Assembly (NCBI GenBank): GCA_046293075.1
Contig: JBKBPL010000002.1
Coordinates: 124,001-188,000 of the forward strand
Length of the DNA: 64,000 nucleotides
Reading direction: 5' to 3'
From: Ga0077530 sp046293075
GTDB lineage: Bacteria > Pseudomonadota > Alphaproteobacteria > Rhizobiales > Hyphomicrobiaceae
Shown one piece after another: positions 1 to 8,428 of this stretch. The number at the start of each line of letters is the position of its first letter. Within the stretch, counting starts at the first letter, position 1. The position numbers and the translations under genes are program-made. The notes beneath the pieces are model-generated. The model did no database searches, had not been told where the DNA came from, and saw nothing but the letters and a program-made list of their open reading frames with translations.

Positions 1-336
1 AACGGCACTGTAAGGCTTGAGAATCTTGATGCGCCTGCGTCGTACGAGATTGTCGGCCAGGGTCAGGGTGGTGCGGCGGGCTTTGCCAAGGGGCGGGCCC
101 GCGTCGAGCTCTCCGAGATCGATGCAAGCACGACCAAGCTCGCCTACACGGCCAAGGCGGAGGTCGGCGGCAAGCTCGCGACGCTCGGCGGCCGTCTCAT
201 CCAGGCGACATCGAAGAAACTCGCCGACGAGTTTTTCGGCAACTTTGCCAGAGAGCTGAACGGCGAGAGCGAGGAGGCTGCCGCCGCCCCGGAAGCCAAG
301 AAGCGCCGCTGGATGCGCTGGCTGCGACGCGCCTGA
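1..336 (+). CDS. CoxG-like SRPBCC-family protein, 3' part only
   Basis: The frame is open from the first base and ends at TGA 334-336, giving 111 visible codons; the start lies outside the window. The pattern of alternating strands followed by a helix ending in KLADEFFGNFARE matches the C-terminal half of the CoxG / SRPBCC ligand-binding fold, which in CO dehydrogenase clusters helps place the enzyme at the membrane but also occurs with other molybdenum hydroxylases or alone. After the fold comes an Ala/Glu linker and a basic, Trp-containing tail (KKRRWMRWLRRA) that could be a membrane-associating amphipathic end. The cox structural genes, if present, would be to the left and cannot be seen. 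Family confidence is good; substrate is unknown. Confidence 0.75.
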   Translation, partial: NGTVRLENLDAPASYEIVGQGQGGAAGFAKGRARVELSEIDASTTKLAYTAKAEVGGKLATLGGRLIQATSKKLADEFFGNFARELNGESEEAAAAPEAKKRRWMRWLRRA

Positions 337-398
337 GCTTGCGCCGTCTGCAGGCGGTCGCCGCTCCCCCGCGCACCGCTCGGTGCTGGAGCTCTGCC

Positions 399-1787
399 AT
401 GGACGCTGACGCACCCATCACGGATGACGAGATCCGCGCGCTCTTCGAGCCGGTGCTCACGGCGCCCGTCGCTCTTGCGGTGTCCGGCGGCGTCGACAGC
501 ATGGCACTCATGCACGTTGCCCAGCGCGCCCTTGCGCTGCTGCCGCCTTCACCGGGCACGTTGCAACATCCCGATCGGCCGCGCCTCATCGTGCTCACAG
601 TGGACCACGGGCTGCGGCCGGGCTCTGCGGAGGATGCCGCCTGGGTTGCGGTACAGGCTGAGGCCGCGGGCCTGCCCTGCCGCGTCCTGACGTGGACCGG
701 TGAGAAACCCACGCACGGCATTCAGGCGGCGGCGCGTGCGGCGCGCTATCACCTCATGCACGGCGCTCTCATCGAGGAAGCGCGGCCGTTTGGGGGCGTG
801 GAGCGGAAGCTCCTTACGGCGCACCACTGCGAGGATCAGGCGGAGACTTTCCTCATGCGCCTGGCCCGCGGGAGCGGTATCGACGGCCTGAGCGCGATGC
901 AGCGGGTCGCACGCATCCCGGCCGCGCCGGTGACGGACAGTGCGTGCGGCGCTGGAGTGACCGTCGTTCGCCCACTGCTCGATCTGCCGAAGTCGCGCCT
1001 GGTGGCGACGCTACGGGAAGCCGGCCTCGAATGGCGCGAGGATCCGAGCAACGAGCAGGCTGACTTCGAGCGCGTGCGCGTGCGCAAAGCACTTACCTCC
1101 CTGTCGGACCTTGGGATCGCCAGTGAAGCGATTGCGCGCAGTGCCAAGAGGATCTCGCGCGCGCGTTCGGCCATTGAGCGGGCAGCCCGGGAGGCTGCCC
1201 ACAAATGCGTCGCGTGGCACGACGGCCAGTTCGGATCTGTCCCGGTGGACGCGCTCTGCGATTTCTCGGAGGAAATCGCCATCCGCATTCTGAGGCTGCT
1301 GATCAGCGCCTACGGCGGCGAGGCGCCCGATCCACAACTCTCCGAGATCGAGCTTTTGGCCGAGCGCATCCGCGCGACCTCGGCGCGGCCTTGGCCGGCG
1401 CGGGCAGCGACGCTTGGCGGTTGCCGGTTGGATTGGCGGCCCGGTGGAGAGCTACGGGTGTGGCGCGAGGCGGGCCGCGTCGGGCTGCCGACGCTTCAGG
1501 TCCTGCCCGGGGATCAGGCGGTTGTGTGGGATCGTCGGTTTCTGCTCAGCGCCGCCGCTGAGCTGGATGGTCCGATCGAGGTCCGGGCGCTCGATGCCGC
1601 CGGATGGCGTGCATTGAAGGCGGAGCGACCGGATCTCGGCAAACTCCGCCTGCCCCCCGGCGCCGCGACCACGCTGCCTGGATGCTGGCGCGGCAGTGTG
1701 CTCCTGGCGGTGCCGGGCCTGCCAGCGCCGTCATCGCCGCTGATCCGCGCCGAATTCCTGGGTGCGCGCGCGCGCCCCCTCATCTGA
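399..1787 (+). CDS. tilS: tRNA(Ile)-lysidine synthase
   Basis: TilS attaches lysine to C34 of the CAU-anticodon tRNA-Ile using ATP, changing its decoding from AUG to AUA. The N-terminal PP-loop motif SGGVDS is at residues 29-34, followed by the HHCEDQAET segment typical of the family and the arginine-rich RED-P-SN region; the C-terminal half fits the substrate-binding domains. The ATG at 399 is chosen because GGAG lies 7 nt upstream; a TTG at 339 would add 20 residues without a ribosome-binding site. It sits 62 nt after the CoxG-like gene on the same strand. In many Rhizobiales tilS lies between cpoB and ftsH; here neither flanks it. Length 462 aa is normal. Confidence 0.93.
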   Translation: MDADAPITDDEIRALFEPVLTAPVALAVSGGVDSMALMHVAQRALALLPPSPGTLQHPDRPRLIVLTVDHGLRPGSAEDAAWVAVQAEAAGLPCRVLTWTGEKPTHGIQAAARAARYHLMHGALIEEARPFGGVERKLLTAHHCEDQAETFLMRLARGSGIDGLSAMQRVARIPAAPVTDSACGAGVTVVRPLLDLPKSRLVATLREAGLEWREDPSNEQADFERVRVRKALTSLSDLGIASEAIARSAKRISRARSAIERAAREAAHKCVAWHDGQFGSVPVDALCDFSEEIAIRILRLLISAYGGEAPDPQLSEIELLAERIRATSARPWPARAATLGGCRLDWRPGGELRVWREAGRVGLPTLQVLPGDQAVVWDRRFLLSAAAELDGPIEVRALDAAGWRALKAERPDLGKLRLPPGAATTLPGCWRGSVLLAVPGLPAPSSPLIRAEFLGARARPLI

Positions 1788-1809
1788 GGCGCGGTCGCGC
1801 GGGGCGCCC

Positions 1810-2010
1810 CTACTCGAAATGCTTCTCGAAAGCCTTGGCGGCGGCCTTGCTGTGCTCGACGCCGCTCATGCGCAGGCGCTCATACTCGCGCCACGCCGCC
1901 AAGCCGGCGCTGAGCGCCGAGGTGTACTCCTTGAAGCGGGCATAAAGGCCCGGCTTCTTTGCCTCCCCCGGCATGAAGTCGAGGGCGGCCTCGTAGGCTT
2001 TGCTGCTCAT
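1810..2010 (-). CDS. small conserved-looking protein, unknown function
   Basis: A 66-residue protein convergent with tilS. It starts at ATG 2010 with AAGGA about 5 nt upstream. The sequence is mostly helical and charged, with the segments KPGLYARFKEYT and AAWREYERLRMSG and a lysine-rich end AAAKAFEKHFE. There is no signal peptide or membrane helix and I do not recognise a family. The good ribosome-binding site and non-shadow composition support it as real. Its upstream region is shared with the divergent dehydrogenase at 2263 and carries a long-spaced inverted repeat. Confidence 0.6.
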   Translation of the reverse strand: MSSKAYEAALDFMPGEAKKPGLYARFKEYTSALSAGLAAWREYERLRMSGVEHSKAAAKAFEKHFE

Positions 2011-2056
2011 GATGTCATCCTTATTGCCCGCGCGCCTTTTCCCGGCACGATCTGGT

Positions 2057-2127
2057 ATGCAATATGCCGGGAATGCTGCGCCGCAGCAATAATGGTGCGC
2101 TGCGCAACGGCCATGCGCATATTGCAT
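2057..2127. repeat. 11-nt inverted repeat pair in a divergent intergenic region
   Basis: ATGCAATATGC at 2057-2067 and its exact reverse complement GCATATTGCAT at 2117-2127 are separated by 49 nt. Both arms are AT-rich compared with the surrounding sequence and lie between the divergent genes starting at 2010 (minus) and 2263 (plus). This could be a pair of operator half-sites or a large stem-loop; no regulator gene is adjacent. Confidence 0.5.
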
Positions 2128-2262
2128 GGCGGCGCGATGAGGCCAGCCGCACGTCGAGATGCGCGGGCACCGACGAGGTGCACACGCCCTTGATCGCGCC
2201 TCAGCTTTCATGATCCGATGAGCGCCGCACGCTACCAGAACAGTCGAGGGAGGAACGCCGGC

Positions 2263-3018
2263 ATGGCAACGAACAAGGTCGCGATCATCACCGGCGGCGG
2301 GACCGGGATCGGACGTGCAGCAGCCCTTCACCTCCAGGCCGACGGCTGGGACGTGGCGGTGGTTGGACGCCGCAAGGCCGAGCTCGAAGCCACCGTTGCC
2401 CTGGCCAAGCCCGGCGGCGGGCGGATGCTCGCGCTCCCCGGCGACGTGACCAGGCAGGAGGACGTGAAACGCATCTTCGCCGAAACGGTGAAGACCTTCG
2501 GACGCCTGGATTTTCTGTTCAACAACGCGGGCAAGGGCCTCCCCGCGGGCCCGATGGAGGACATTGCGCTCGCGGACTGGCAGAGCGTCGTCGACCTGAA
2601 CCTTACGGCCTGCTTCATGTGCGCGCAGGAGGCGATCCGCCAGTTCAAGGCACAGTCGCCCCAGGGCGGGCGGATCGTGAACAACGGCTCGATCTCGGCG
2701 CACACGCCGCGGCCGATGTCGGTCGCCTACACGGCAACGAAGCATGCCATCACCGGCCTCACGAAGTGCATCGCGCTCGATGGGCGGCCCTTCAATATTG
2801 CCTGCGGCCAGCTCGACATCGGCAATGCCGATACCGCCATGGGCGGGCGCATGAAGGCGGGCGTGCCGCAGGCGCGCGGTGACATTCAGCCCGAGCCGGT
2901 CATGGACGTTGAACACTGCGGCTCGGCGATCCGCTACATGGCGAGCCTGCCGCTTGAGGCGAACGTGCTCACCATGACCATCAAGGCCACGGCCATGCCC
3001 TTTGAGGGGCGCGGATAG
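2263..3018 (+). CDS. short-chain dehydrogenase/reductase (SDR)
   Basis: A classical 251-aa SDR. The cofactor motif TGGGTGIG is at residues 10-17, NNAG at 87-90, a catalytic serine at 143 or 145, and Y156-x3-K160 completes the active site. An arginine pair after strand 2 (GRRKAE) suggests preference for NADP(H). The substrate cannot be read from the sequence. The ATG at 2263 is preferred because GGGAGG lies 9 nt upstream; an in-frame ATG at 2218 has no such site. The gene is convergent with the GMC oxidoreductase that ends 39 nt away, so they are not one operon. Confidence 0.88.
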   Translation: MATNKVAIITGGGTGIGRAAALHLQADGWDVAVVGRRKAELEATVALAKPGGGRMLALPGDVTRQEDVKRIFAETVKTFGRLDFLFNNAGKGLPAGPMEDIALADWQSVVDLNLTACFMCAQEAIRQFKAQSPQGGRIVNNGSISAHTPRPMSVAYTATKHAITGLTKCIALDGRPFNIACGQLDIGNADTAMGGRMKAGVPQARGDIQPEPVMDVEHCGSAIRYMASLPLEANVLTMTIKATAMPFEGRG

Positions 3019-3057
3019 CGCGGGAAGCCCGCCCGCGTGCCTTCGGCGCAAACGGTG

Positions 3058-4662
3058 CTACGCGGCCCGAGCGTCCTCGCGGATCATGGCGGCGCCCTTC
3101 TCGGCGATCATGATGGTGGGCGCGTTGGTATTGCCGGTGGTGACGATCGGCATGATCGAGGCATCGATGACCCTTAGGCCGGCGAGCCCGCGCACGCGCA
3201 GACGCGAGTCGACAACGGCCTGTGGATCCTCGCCCATGCGACATGTGCCGACGGGGTGATACAGCGTCCCGCCGGCCTTGCGCGCGAAGGCGGCGAGATC
3301 GGCATCGCTTACGACCTGCGGCCCCGGTACGGTCTCGCGGACGACATACGGCGCGAAGGCCGGCGCAGCAAAAATCCGCCGCGCGTATTTGAGGCCGGCG
3401 ACCGAGACGGCGAGGTCGTTCTCCACTGCGAGGTAGTTCGGCCTGATGGCAGGACGCGCGAGCGGATCGGGTGAGGTTGCCATGATCGTGCCGCGGCTTT
3501 CGGGCCGTGCGATCGAGACGGCGATCGTCATGCCCGGCTGGCGCTCGAGCGTGCCGAACTTCTGCTCGTCGTAGCTGGCAGGCGAGAAGAGCAGTTGGAT
3601 GTCAGGACTCGCGAGACCTTCGCGGCTGCGGCAGAAGACCTGGGCGCTCGACACGCCGAAGGTCAGCGCGCCGCGTCCTGTCATCACCCAGCGCGCGATC
3701 TCGCCCGCGAGCCGCACACCGCGCGAAAGCTGGTTGATGGAGAGGGCGCCGCGCACGCGCTGGGATATGCGCACGGCGTAGTGATCGGAGAGATTGGCGC
3801 CGACGCCTGGGAGATCATGGCGCACGTCGATGCCGATCGACCTCAGATGGGCCGCAGGGCCGATGCCCGAGACCTGGAGCAGATGTGGCGAGTTGATTGT
3901 GCCGCCGGAGACGATGACCTCGCGGCGCGCCCGCACGGCGCGGTCGACACCCTTCTGGCGGAAGGTGACGCCCGTGCAGCGCCGGCCTTCCAGAACGAGC
4001 CCGGTGGCCTGGGCATTGGTCTCGACGCGCAGGTTGGCGCGCCCGCGCGCTTCGGTAAGGAACGTGCGGGCAGTCGAGCCACGGAAGCGGCCGTTGCGCG
4101 ACATCTGCGAATAGCCGACGCCCTCCATCTGCGCGCCGCTGAGGTCGGGCGTGAACGGAAAGCCCGCTTGTTGTGCCGCCTGCACGAAGAGGTGGGTGAG
4201 CGGGAGGATGGTGCGGTAGTCCTCGATGAGCAGTGGGCCGGACTTGCCGCGGTAGGTGCTGTCTCCAGGTGCGTAGCGCTCGATGCTCTTGAAGTATGGG
4301 AGCACATCCTCGTACGACCAGCCGCGGCAGCCGGCCTGCGCCCAGCCATCGTAGTCAGCCGCATTGCCGCGCACGAACAGCATCCCGTTGATCGAGCTCG
4401 ATCCGCCGAGCACGCGCCCGCGCGGCCAGTGGATCTCGCGGTTGCCGGTCGCAGGCTCCGGCTCGCTCTTGTACATCCAGTTGACGCGGGGGTTGTAGAG
4501 GAGCTTCAGAACACCGGCCGGGATGTGGATCATCGGATGCCAGTCGGCGGGACCGGCTTCGAGCAGCACGACGCGGGCGCCATCGGCGCTCAGGCGATCG
4601 GCGAGGACGCAGCCAGCGGATCCCGCGCCGACGATGACATAGTCGGCCTCATCCTCGGCCAT
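3058..4662 (-). CDS. GMC-family FAD-dependent oxidoreductase (choline dehydrogenase-like)
   Basis: A 534-aa flavoprotein of the glucose-methanol-choline oxidoreductase family. The N-terminal FAD-binding motif GAGSAG is at about residues 12-17, followed by LLEAGP; the GMC signature GRVLGGSSSINGM is at about 80-92. The C-terminal catalytic region has HPVGTCRMG and NTNAPTIMIAEKGA, which supply the active-site His and Asn. Such enzymes oxidise primary alcohols, choline or polyethylene glycol; the substrate is not determined here. The ATG at 4662 has GGGAGG upstream. No betaine aldehyde dehydrogenase or betI neighbour is present, so a role in glycine betaine synthesis is not supported. Confidence 0.88.
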   Translation of the reverse strand: MAEDEADYVIVGAGSAGCVLADRLSADGARVVLLEAGPADWHPMIHIPAGVLKLLYNPRVNWMYKSEPEPATGNREIHWPRGRVLGGSSSINGMLFVRGNAADYDGWAQAGCRGWSYEDVLPYFKSIERYAPGDSTYRGKSGPLLIEDYRTILPLTHLFVQAAQQAGFPFTPDLSGAQMEGVGYSQMSRNGRFRGSTARTFLTEARGRANLRVETNAQATGLVLEGRRCTGVTFRQKGVDRAVRARREVIVSGGTINSPHLLQVSGIGPAAHLRSIGIDVRHDLPGVGANLSDHYAVRISQRVRGALSINQLSRGVRLAGEIARWVMTGRGALTFGVSSAQVFCRSREGLASPDIQLLFSPASYDEQKFGTLERQPGMTIAVSIARPESRGTIMATSPDPLARPAIRPNYLAVENDLAVSVAGLKYARRIFAAPAFAPYVVRETVPGPQVVSDADLAAFARKAGGTLYHPVGTCRMGEDPQAVVDSRLRVRGLAGLRVIDASIMPIVTTGNTNAPTIMIAEKGAAMIREDARAA

Positions 4663-4790
4663 GGCCGCGCCCTCCCGTCCATCGCTATCGTTGGCGAGAA
4701 GTATGCAGCGGCAGGCCATGAGGGCAAAGCCGCCCGTTGAGGCGCCTTGCGCCTTCCGCAATCCGCCCTGCGGCGCAGGCAGGGCTAGCC

Positions 4791-4818
4791 TCTTGGGCCG
4801 CACATCTTGGGCCGCACG
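4791..4818. repeat. 14-nt unit repeated twice in tandem
   Basis: TCTTGGGCCGCAC occurs at 4791-4803 and again at 4805-4817, a two-copy tandem duplication with a 14-nt period. It lies in the noncoding gap between the GMC gene start and the end of the first DUF1127 gene. It is probably a slippage product; no function is visible. Confidence 0.5.
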
Positions 4819-4895
4819 GCGCTTGGCTCCCGGGGAGGTCCTTCCCCGGACAGCAGCACCGCTCCCGGCCGCGCCCCTCGTGGGCCTGCCGGGCG

Positions 4896-5129
4896 CTAGC
4901 CGACCATGAGCGTCGGCCGATCCCCGTTGCGCAACCGATGCACGCGCCAGATGTCATCGCCGGATGCGCCGATGTCGCGGAGCAGGAAGTCGTCAAGTTC
5001 GCGCAAGCCGCGGACGCGTTCGCCGCTGATCAGGCGGCGCAACGTGGCGACGGCTCTGCTGGAGGGACGATGGGCCGAGATCTCGTTGGATAAATCGGCC
5101 GCTTCTGCATTAGGTTTGCAATGCGCCAT
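4896..5129 (-). CDS. DUF1127-type small protein
   Basis: A 77-aa protein whose second half carries the DUF1127 core: an Arg/Leu-rich helix (LRELDDFLLRDIG) followed by a short ASGDDIWR segment. DUF1127 proteins are short, basic, helical proteins abundant in alphaproteobacteria; some bind RNA and influence phosphate or stress physiology, but most are uncharacterised. The 15 nt GAGAGCGATCATGGC around the start codon are identical to those of the next DUF1127 gene (5249-5500), which suggests duplication. A terminator lies between the two genes. Confidence 0.75.
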   Translation of the reverse strand: MAHCKPNAEAADLSNEISAHRPSSRAVATLRRLISGERVRGLRELDDFLLRDIGASGDDIWRVHRLRNGDRPTLMVG

Positions 5130-5183
5130 GATCGCTCTCGCATGAATCGGCTGTGAATGGGTTGGCGTTCCCGCGGAGCGCCA

Positions 5184-5222
5184 GGTGAAAAGAGAAAGGG
5201 CCGGCGCCCCAGGGCACCGGCC
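5184..5222 (-). terminator. Rho-independent terminator after the DUF1127 gene
   Basis: On the minus strand, GGCCGGTGCC and GGCGCCGGCC form a 10-bp stem (one G-T pair) at 5199-5222 with a 4-nt loop. It is followed immediately by a pyrimidine tract rich in T (5184-5198). It would end the transcript of the DUF1127 gene at 5249-5500 before the second copy. Confidence 0.7.
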
Positions 5223-5248
5223 GCAAATGGTACTGCCTGGGTCTGGGA

Positions 5249-5500
5249 TCAGCTCCAGTACACAGCCTGGGTGAAGTGCTTCTCGCGCAGCTTCTCGATG
5301 TCCTCGCCGGTGAACCCGAGGTCCCTCAGACGCTCGTCGCTGAGCTTGGCGAGGTAGGGCTGCACCTGCAGCTCGGCGCGACGGACACGGGCTTCGATGA
5401 GCCGCTCCACGAACCGAGCCAGGAAGCCCGGCTTTGCAGACGCGGTTTCCGCGGTCGCCGTTTCGGCAGTGAAGCCGACTGGAGTTGTGGTTGTGGCCAT
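5249..5500 (-). CDS. DUF1127-type small protein
   Basis: An 83-aa protein with a Thr/Ala-rich N-terminus and a C-terminal DUF1127-like part: RAELQVQPYLAKLSDERLRDLG followed by FTGEDIEKLREKHF. The ATG at 5500 is taken, matching the start of the sister gene at 5129; an upstream in-frame ATG at 5512 lies within the shared leader. The gene is divergent from aminopeptidase P and has a long, comparatively AT-rich upstream region with palindromes, so it is likely regulated. The sequence has diverged more from its sister in the protein than in the leader. Confidence 0.8.
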   Translation of the reverse strand: MATTTTPVGFTAETATAETASAKPGFLARFVERLIEARVRRAELQVQPYLAKLSDERLRDLGFTGEDIEKLREKHFTQAVYWS

Positions 5501-5621
5501 GATCGCTCTCATCTCTGTTCAGTTATGGTGCGGTTGCCCGCGTTCTGTTTGCGTTTGCAGTGCCTTGCCCTCTCATTCGGGTCCATTGTGCGCTGCGACA
5601 AGCTCAACATAGTGAGTCCTT

Positions 5622-5680
5622 CGCATATGCGGTACCGCGGCCTGTCGGGCTCAGTTATGCGTAATTCGCATAGATATAAT
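5622..5680. promoter_or_regulatory. paired GCATA palindromes and a perfect -10 hexamer
   Basis: CGCATATGCG (5622-5631) is a perfect palindrome. TATGCGTAATTCGCATA (5656-5672) is a second palindrome built of the same half-site with a 5-nt spacer. A consensus TATAAT follows at 5675-5680 on the plus strand. The region lies between the divergent DUF1127 gene and pepP. The repeated half-site suggests one dimeric regulator binding twice, but no clear -35 box for the TATAAT was found, and the regulator is unknown. Confidence 0.45.
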
Positions 5681-5778
5681 CCTGATATCACAATGAGTTA
5701 TAATTCCGCCATGATTGGTGCGACGCACAATGACGACGCCGATTGCGTGGCGATCCCCCGCCGTCTAGTAAGGTGGTC

Positions 5779-7602
5779 ATGTTCCAGGATTTTTCCTCAT
5801 CGGCGGACCCAGCGCTGGGGGCAGATCGGGTTGCGCGGCTCCGCGCGCGGCTCGCGCGCCTTGGCGTCGATGCTGTCCTCGTTCCCCGCTCCGACGAGCA
5901 TATGGGCGAGTATGTCCCGCCCTCGGCCGAGCGCTTGGCGTGGCTCACGGGTTTCACCGGCTCCGCGGGGCTCGCTGTCATCGCAGCAAGGAAGGCCGCG
6001 CTGTTCGTCGATGGCCGCTACACGCTGCAGGCGGCGGACCAGGTGGACACCTCAATCTTCGAGATCGTGCAGATCCCGGAGGCCGAGCCGCGCGATTGGC
6101 TGGCGGCCAGGCTCCAAAAAGGTGCCCGCATCGGCTTCGATCCCTGGCTGCACACCCGCGCGGCCATCGCCCGGCTGGAGGAAGGGCTCGCCAAGGCCGG
6201 GCTCGTCCTCAAGGCGCTGGCGCGCAACCCTGTCGATCTGATCTGGGGCGCCGAGCGCCCGCCCCCGCCCCGCGGCGCGCTGACCGTCCAACCCCTTGAA
6301 TGGGCGGGTGTGTCCGCTGCCGACAAGATCAAGTCCATTCAGAAGGAGCTCAAGACGGCCGGAGAGGACGCGGTGGTGCTGACGCTGCCCGACTCCATTG
6401 CCTGGCTCTTCAATGTGCGCGGCTCGGATGTGAAGCATAATCCGACCCCCCTCGCCTTTGCGGTCGTGCCGGCAGGCGGCAAGCCCGAACTCTTCATCGA
6501 CAAGGCCAAGCTCAGCGCGGAGGTCAGGAAGCACCTGAGCCCTGTCGCGCACGCGCGCCCCCCCGAGGCCCTTGCCGACCGGCTCGCTGCGCTCCGTCAC
6601 GAGAAGAAGCGCGTGCGGCTCGACACTGCGACCGCGAATATGTGGATCTGGCAGCGGCTCGGGGGCGCGCGCGCCAACATCAGCGATAAAGCCGATCCCT
6701 GCGTGCTCCCCAAGGCCCGCAAGAACGACGCCGAGATCCGCGGCGCGCGCCTCGCGCACGAGCGTGACGGTGTCGCTGTCACCCGATTTCTCGCCTGGCT
6801 CGACCGCGAGGCCCCGCGCGGCGGCGTCGACGAGATCACGGCGGTGCGAACGCTCGAGGCCATGCGTGCCGAGACGCAGGCGCTCAAGGAGATCAGCTTC
6901 GACACGATCTCGGGCTCCGGACCGAATGGCGCGATTGTCCACTACCGTGTCACCGAAAGGACCAACCGCCATCTGCGCGTGGGCGAGCTCTTCCTGGTCG
7001 ATTCGGGCGGTCAGTACATCGACGGCACCACCGACATCACGCGCACGGTCGCCATCGGCACGCCGACCGTCGAGATGCGCGACCGCTTCACGCGCGTGCT
7101 CAAGGGGCATATCGCGATCGCGGAGCTGCGCTTTCCGGCCGGCACGACGGGGGCCCACATCGACGCCTTCGCGCGCCATGCCCTATGGCAGGCCGGCTTC
7201 GATTTCGATCACGGCACGGGCCACGGCGTCGGCAGCTATCTCTCGGTGCATGAGGGCCCGCAGTCGATTTCGAAGCGCGGCCACGTCGTGCTCGAGCCCG
7301 GGATGATTCTTTCGAACGAGCCCGGCTACTATAAGACCGGCGCTTACGGCATCCGCATCGAGAACCTGCTCCTTGTGCACCCACCGGCGCCGATTCCAGG
7401 CGGCGACCGGGAGATGCTCGGCTTCGAGACGCTGACGCTCGCGCCGATCGATAGACGGCTGATCGATCCGGCTTTGCTCAGCGCAGGCGAGCTTGCCTGG
7501 ATCAACACCTATCATGCCCGCGTCGCCGCGGTCATCGGACCGCATCTCGGCGAGGCGGATCGTGCGTGGCTTGATCAGGCGACGGCGCCGATCACGGAAT
7601 AG
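5779..7602 (+). CDS. pepP: Xaa-Pro aminopeptidase, M24 family (XPNPEP1-like)
   Basis: A 607-aa cytosolic metalloprotease that removes an N-terminal residue before proline. It has two creatinase-type N-terminal domains and a C-terminal pita-bread catalytic domain. The five metal ligands can be placed: D408 (in DSGGQY), D419 (TTDITRT), H482 (GHGVGS), E514 (SNEPGYY) and E528 (RIENLL). The 11-residue and 14-residue spacings of the Asp and Glu pairs are as in human XPNPEP1, and total length is also like that long form rather than the shorter E. coli PepP. The ATG at 5779 has TAAGGTGG just upstream. It is monocistronic by context. Confidence 0.92.
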   Translation: MFQDFSSSADPALGADRVARLRARLARLGVDAVLVPRSDEHMGEYVPPSAERLAWLTGFTGSAGLAVIAARKAALFVDGRYTLQAADQVDTSIFEIVQIPEAEPRDWLAARLQKGARIGFDPWLHTRAAIARLEEGLAKAGLVLKALARNPVDLIWGAERPPPPRGALTVQPLEWAGVSAADKIKSIQKELKTAGEDAVVLTLPDSIAWLFNVRGSDVKHNPTPLAFAVVPAGGKPELFIDKAKLSAEVRKHLSPVAHARPPEALADRLAALRHEKKRVRLDTATANMWIWQRLGGARANISDKADPCVLPKARKNDAEIRGARLAHERDGVAVTRFLAWLDREAPRGGVDEITAVRTLEAMRAETQALKEISFDTISGSGPNGAIVHYRVTERTNRHLRVGELFLVDSGGQYIDGTTDITRTVAIGTPTVEMRDRFTRVLKGHIAIAELRFPAGTTGAHIDAFARHALWQAGFDFDHGTGHGVGSYLSVHEGPQSISKRGHVVLEPGMILSNEPGYYKTGAYGIRIENLLLVHPPAPIPGGDREMLGFETLTLAPIDRRLIDPALLSAGELAWINTYHARVAAVIGPHLGEADRAWLDQATAPITE

Positions 7603-7609
7603 CCTGCTC

Positions 7610-7636
7610 CCCTCTGAGGCCTTCGCGCAGAGAGGG
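7610..7636. terminator. possible terminator/REP-like hairpin after pepP
   Basis: CCCTCT (7610-7615) and AGAGGG (7631-7636) can pair around a 15-nt loop a few bases after the pepP stop. No T tract follows, and the arm resembles the REP-like palindromes at 9303-9417, so this may be a degenerate copy rather than a true terminator. Confidence 0.25.
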
Positions 7637-7732
7637 ATGAGGTCATTCGCGATCACTTTAGGCTTGGTAGCGGGCTGCTGGGGCAAACGGCCGCTTCTGC
7701 GACCGCCGAACAGCCACTAATATGCGCGTCCC

Positions 7733-8428
7733 ATGACGATCTGGCAGCGATTTCCGAACGTGGCTGCGGGGCTGGCGAAGGCCGGCTCGGTTGTTGCCTT
7801 CCTGCGCAATCTGGCAGGCGCCGGCCCGCCCGCCGATCCGCGCACCACGATCACCTTCACGATCGGCCTGATCGCCCTCTCCGCCAAGATGGCGAAATCC
7901 GATGGGGTCGTGACAACGGACGAGGTCGAGGCCTTTTCCCGGCTCATGCATGTGCCGCCGGAAGAGACCGATCGGGTCCGACAGGTCTTCGATCTCGCCA
8001 AGCAGGATGTCGCCGGCTACGACACCTATGCGCGCCAGATCGCCGAGGTGCTTGCCGGCGATCGGGGCTTGTTGCTGCAGGTACTTGAGGGGCTCTTCGT
8101 GGTTGCTGCCGCCGACGGCGTGCTGCACGAGCGCGAGGAGACTTATCTGAGGTCCGTCGCGGACATTTTCAGCATCTCGCCGAGCGACTTCCGCTACGTG
8201 CGTGCGCTCTTCGTGCGCGATACCGGCAATCCGTATGAGATCCTCGGCCTTTCTCCCTCCGCGAGCGAGGCCGAGATCAGGGCGCGCCATCGAAGGCTGG
8301 TGGTCCAGTACCATCCGGATAAGCTCTCCGGTCTTGGTGAAGGCACCGACCTTGTCGCCGCCGCCAATCGCAAGCTCGCGGCGATCAACGCGGCCTTCGA
8401 TACCCTGCGCAAGGAGCGCGGCTTCTGA
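7733..8428 (+). CDS. TerB-domain J-protein (DjlA-like co-chaperone)
   Basis: A 231-aa protein with two domains. Residues about 35-145 form a TerB-like helical bundle (IALSAKMAKSDGVVTTDEVEAF and VAAADGVLHEREE are the two characteristic acidic repeats). Residues about 165-231 are a J-domain with the HPD motif in VQYHPDKL, which stimulates the ATPase of DnaK. E. coli DjlA has the same TerB plus J-domain order but adds an N-terminal membrane helix; none is evident here, so this is probably cytosolic. Its stop overlaps the start of the amidase gene (TGATG), so the two are translationally coupled. Confidence 0.88.
   Translation: MTIWQRFPNVAAGLAKAGSVVAFLRNLAGAGPPADPRTTITFTIGLIALSAKMAKSDGVVTTDEVEAFSRLMHVPPEETDRVRQVFDLAKQDVAGYDTYARQIAEVLAGDRGLLLQVLEGLFVVAAADGVLHEREETYLRSVADIFSISPSDFRYVRALFVRDTGNPYEILGLSPSASEAEIRARHRRLVVQYHPDKLSGLGEGTDLVAAANRKLAAINAAFDTLRKERGF

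Noticed and set aside
2011..3051. Minus-strand frame extending upstream of the small gene at 1810-2010
   Set aside because: It is antisense to the SDR gene and low in hydrophobic order; only its last 66 codons have an own start and ribosome-binding site.
3595..4740. 381-codon plus-strand frame opposite the GMC oxidoreductase
   Set aside because: Shadow of a GC-rich gene; no motif, and the minus-strand frame has complete family signatures.
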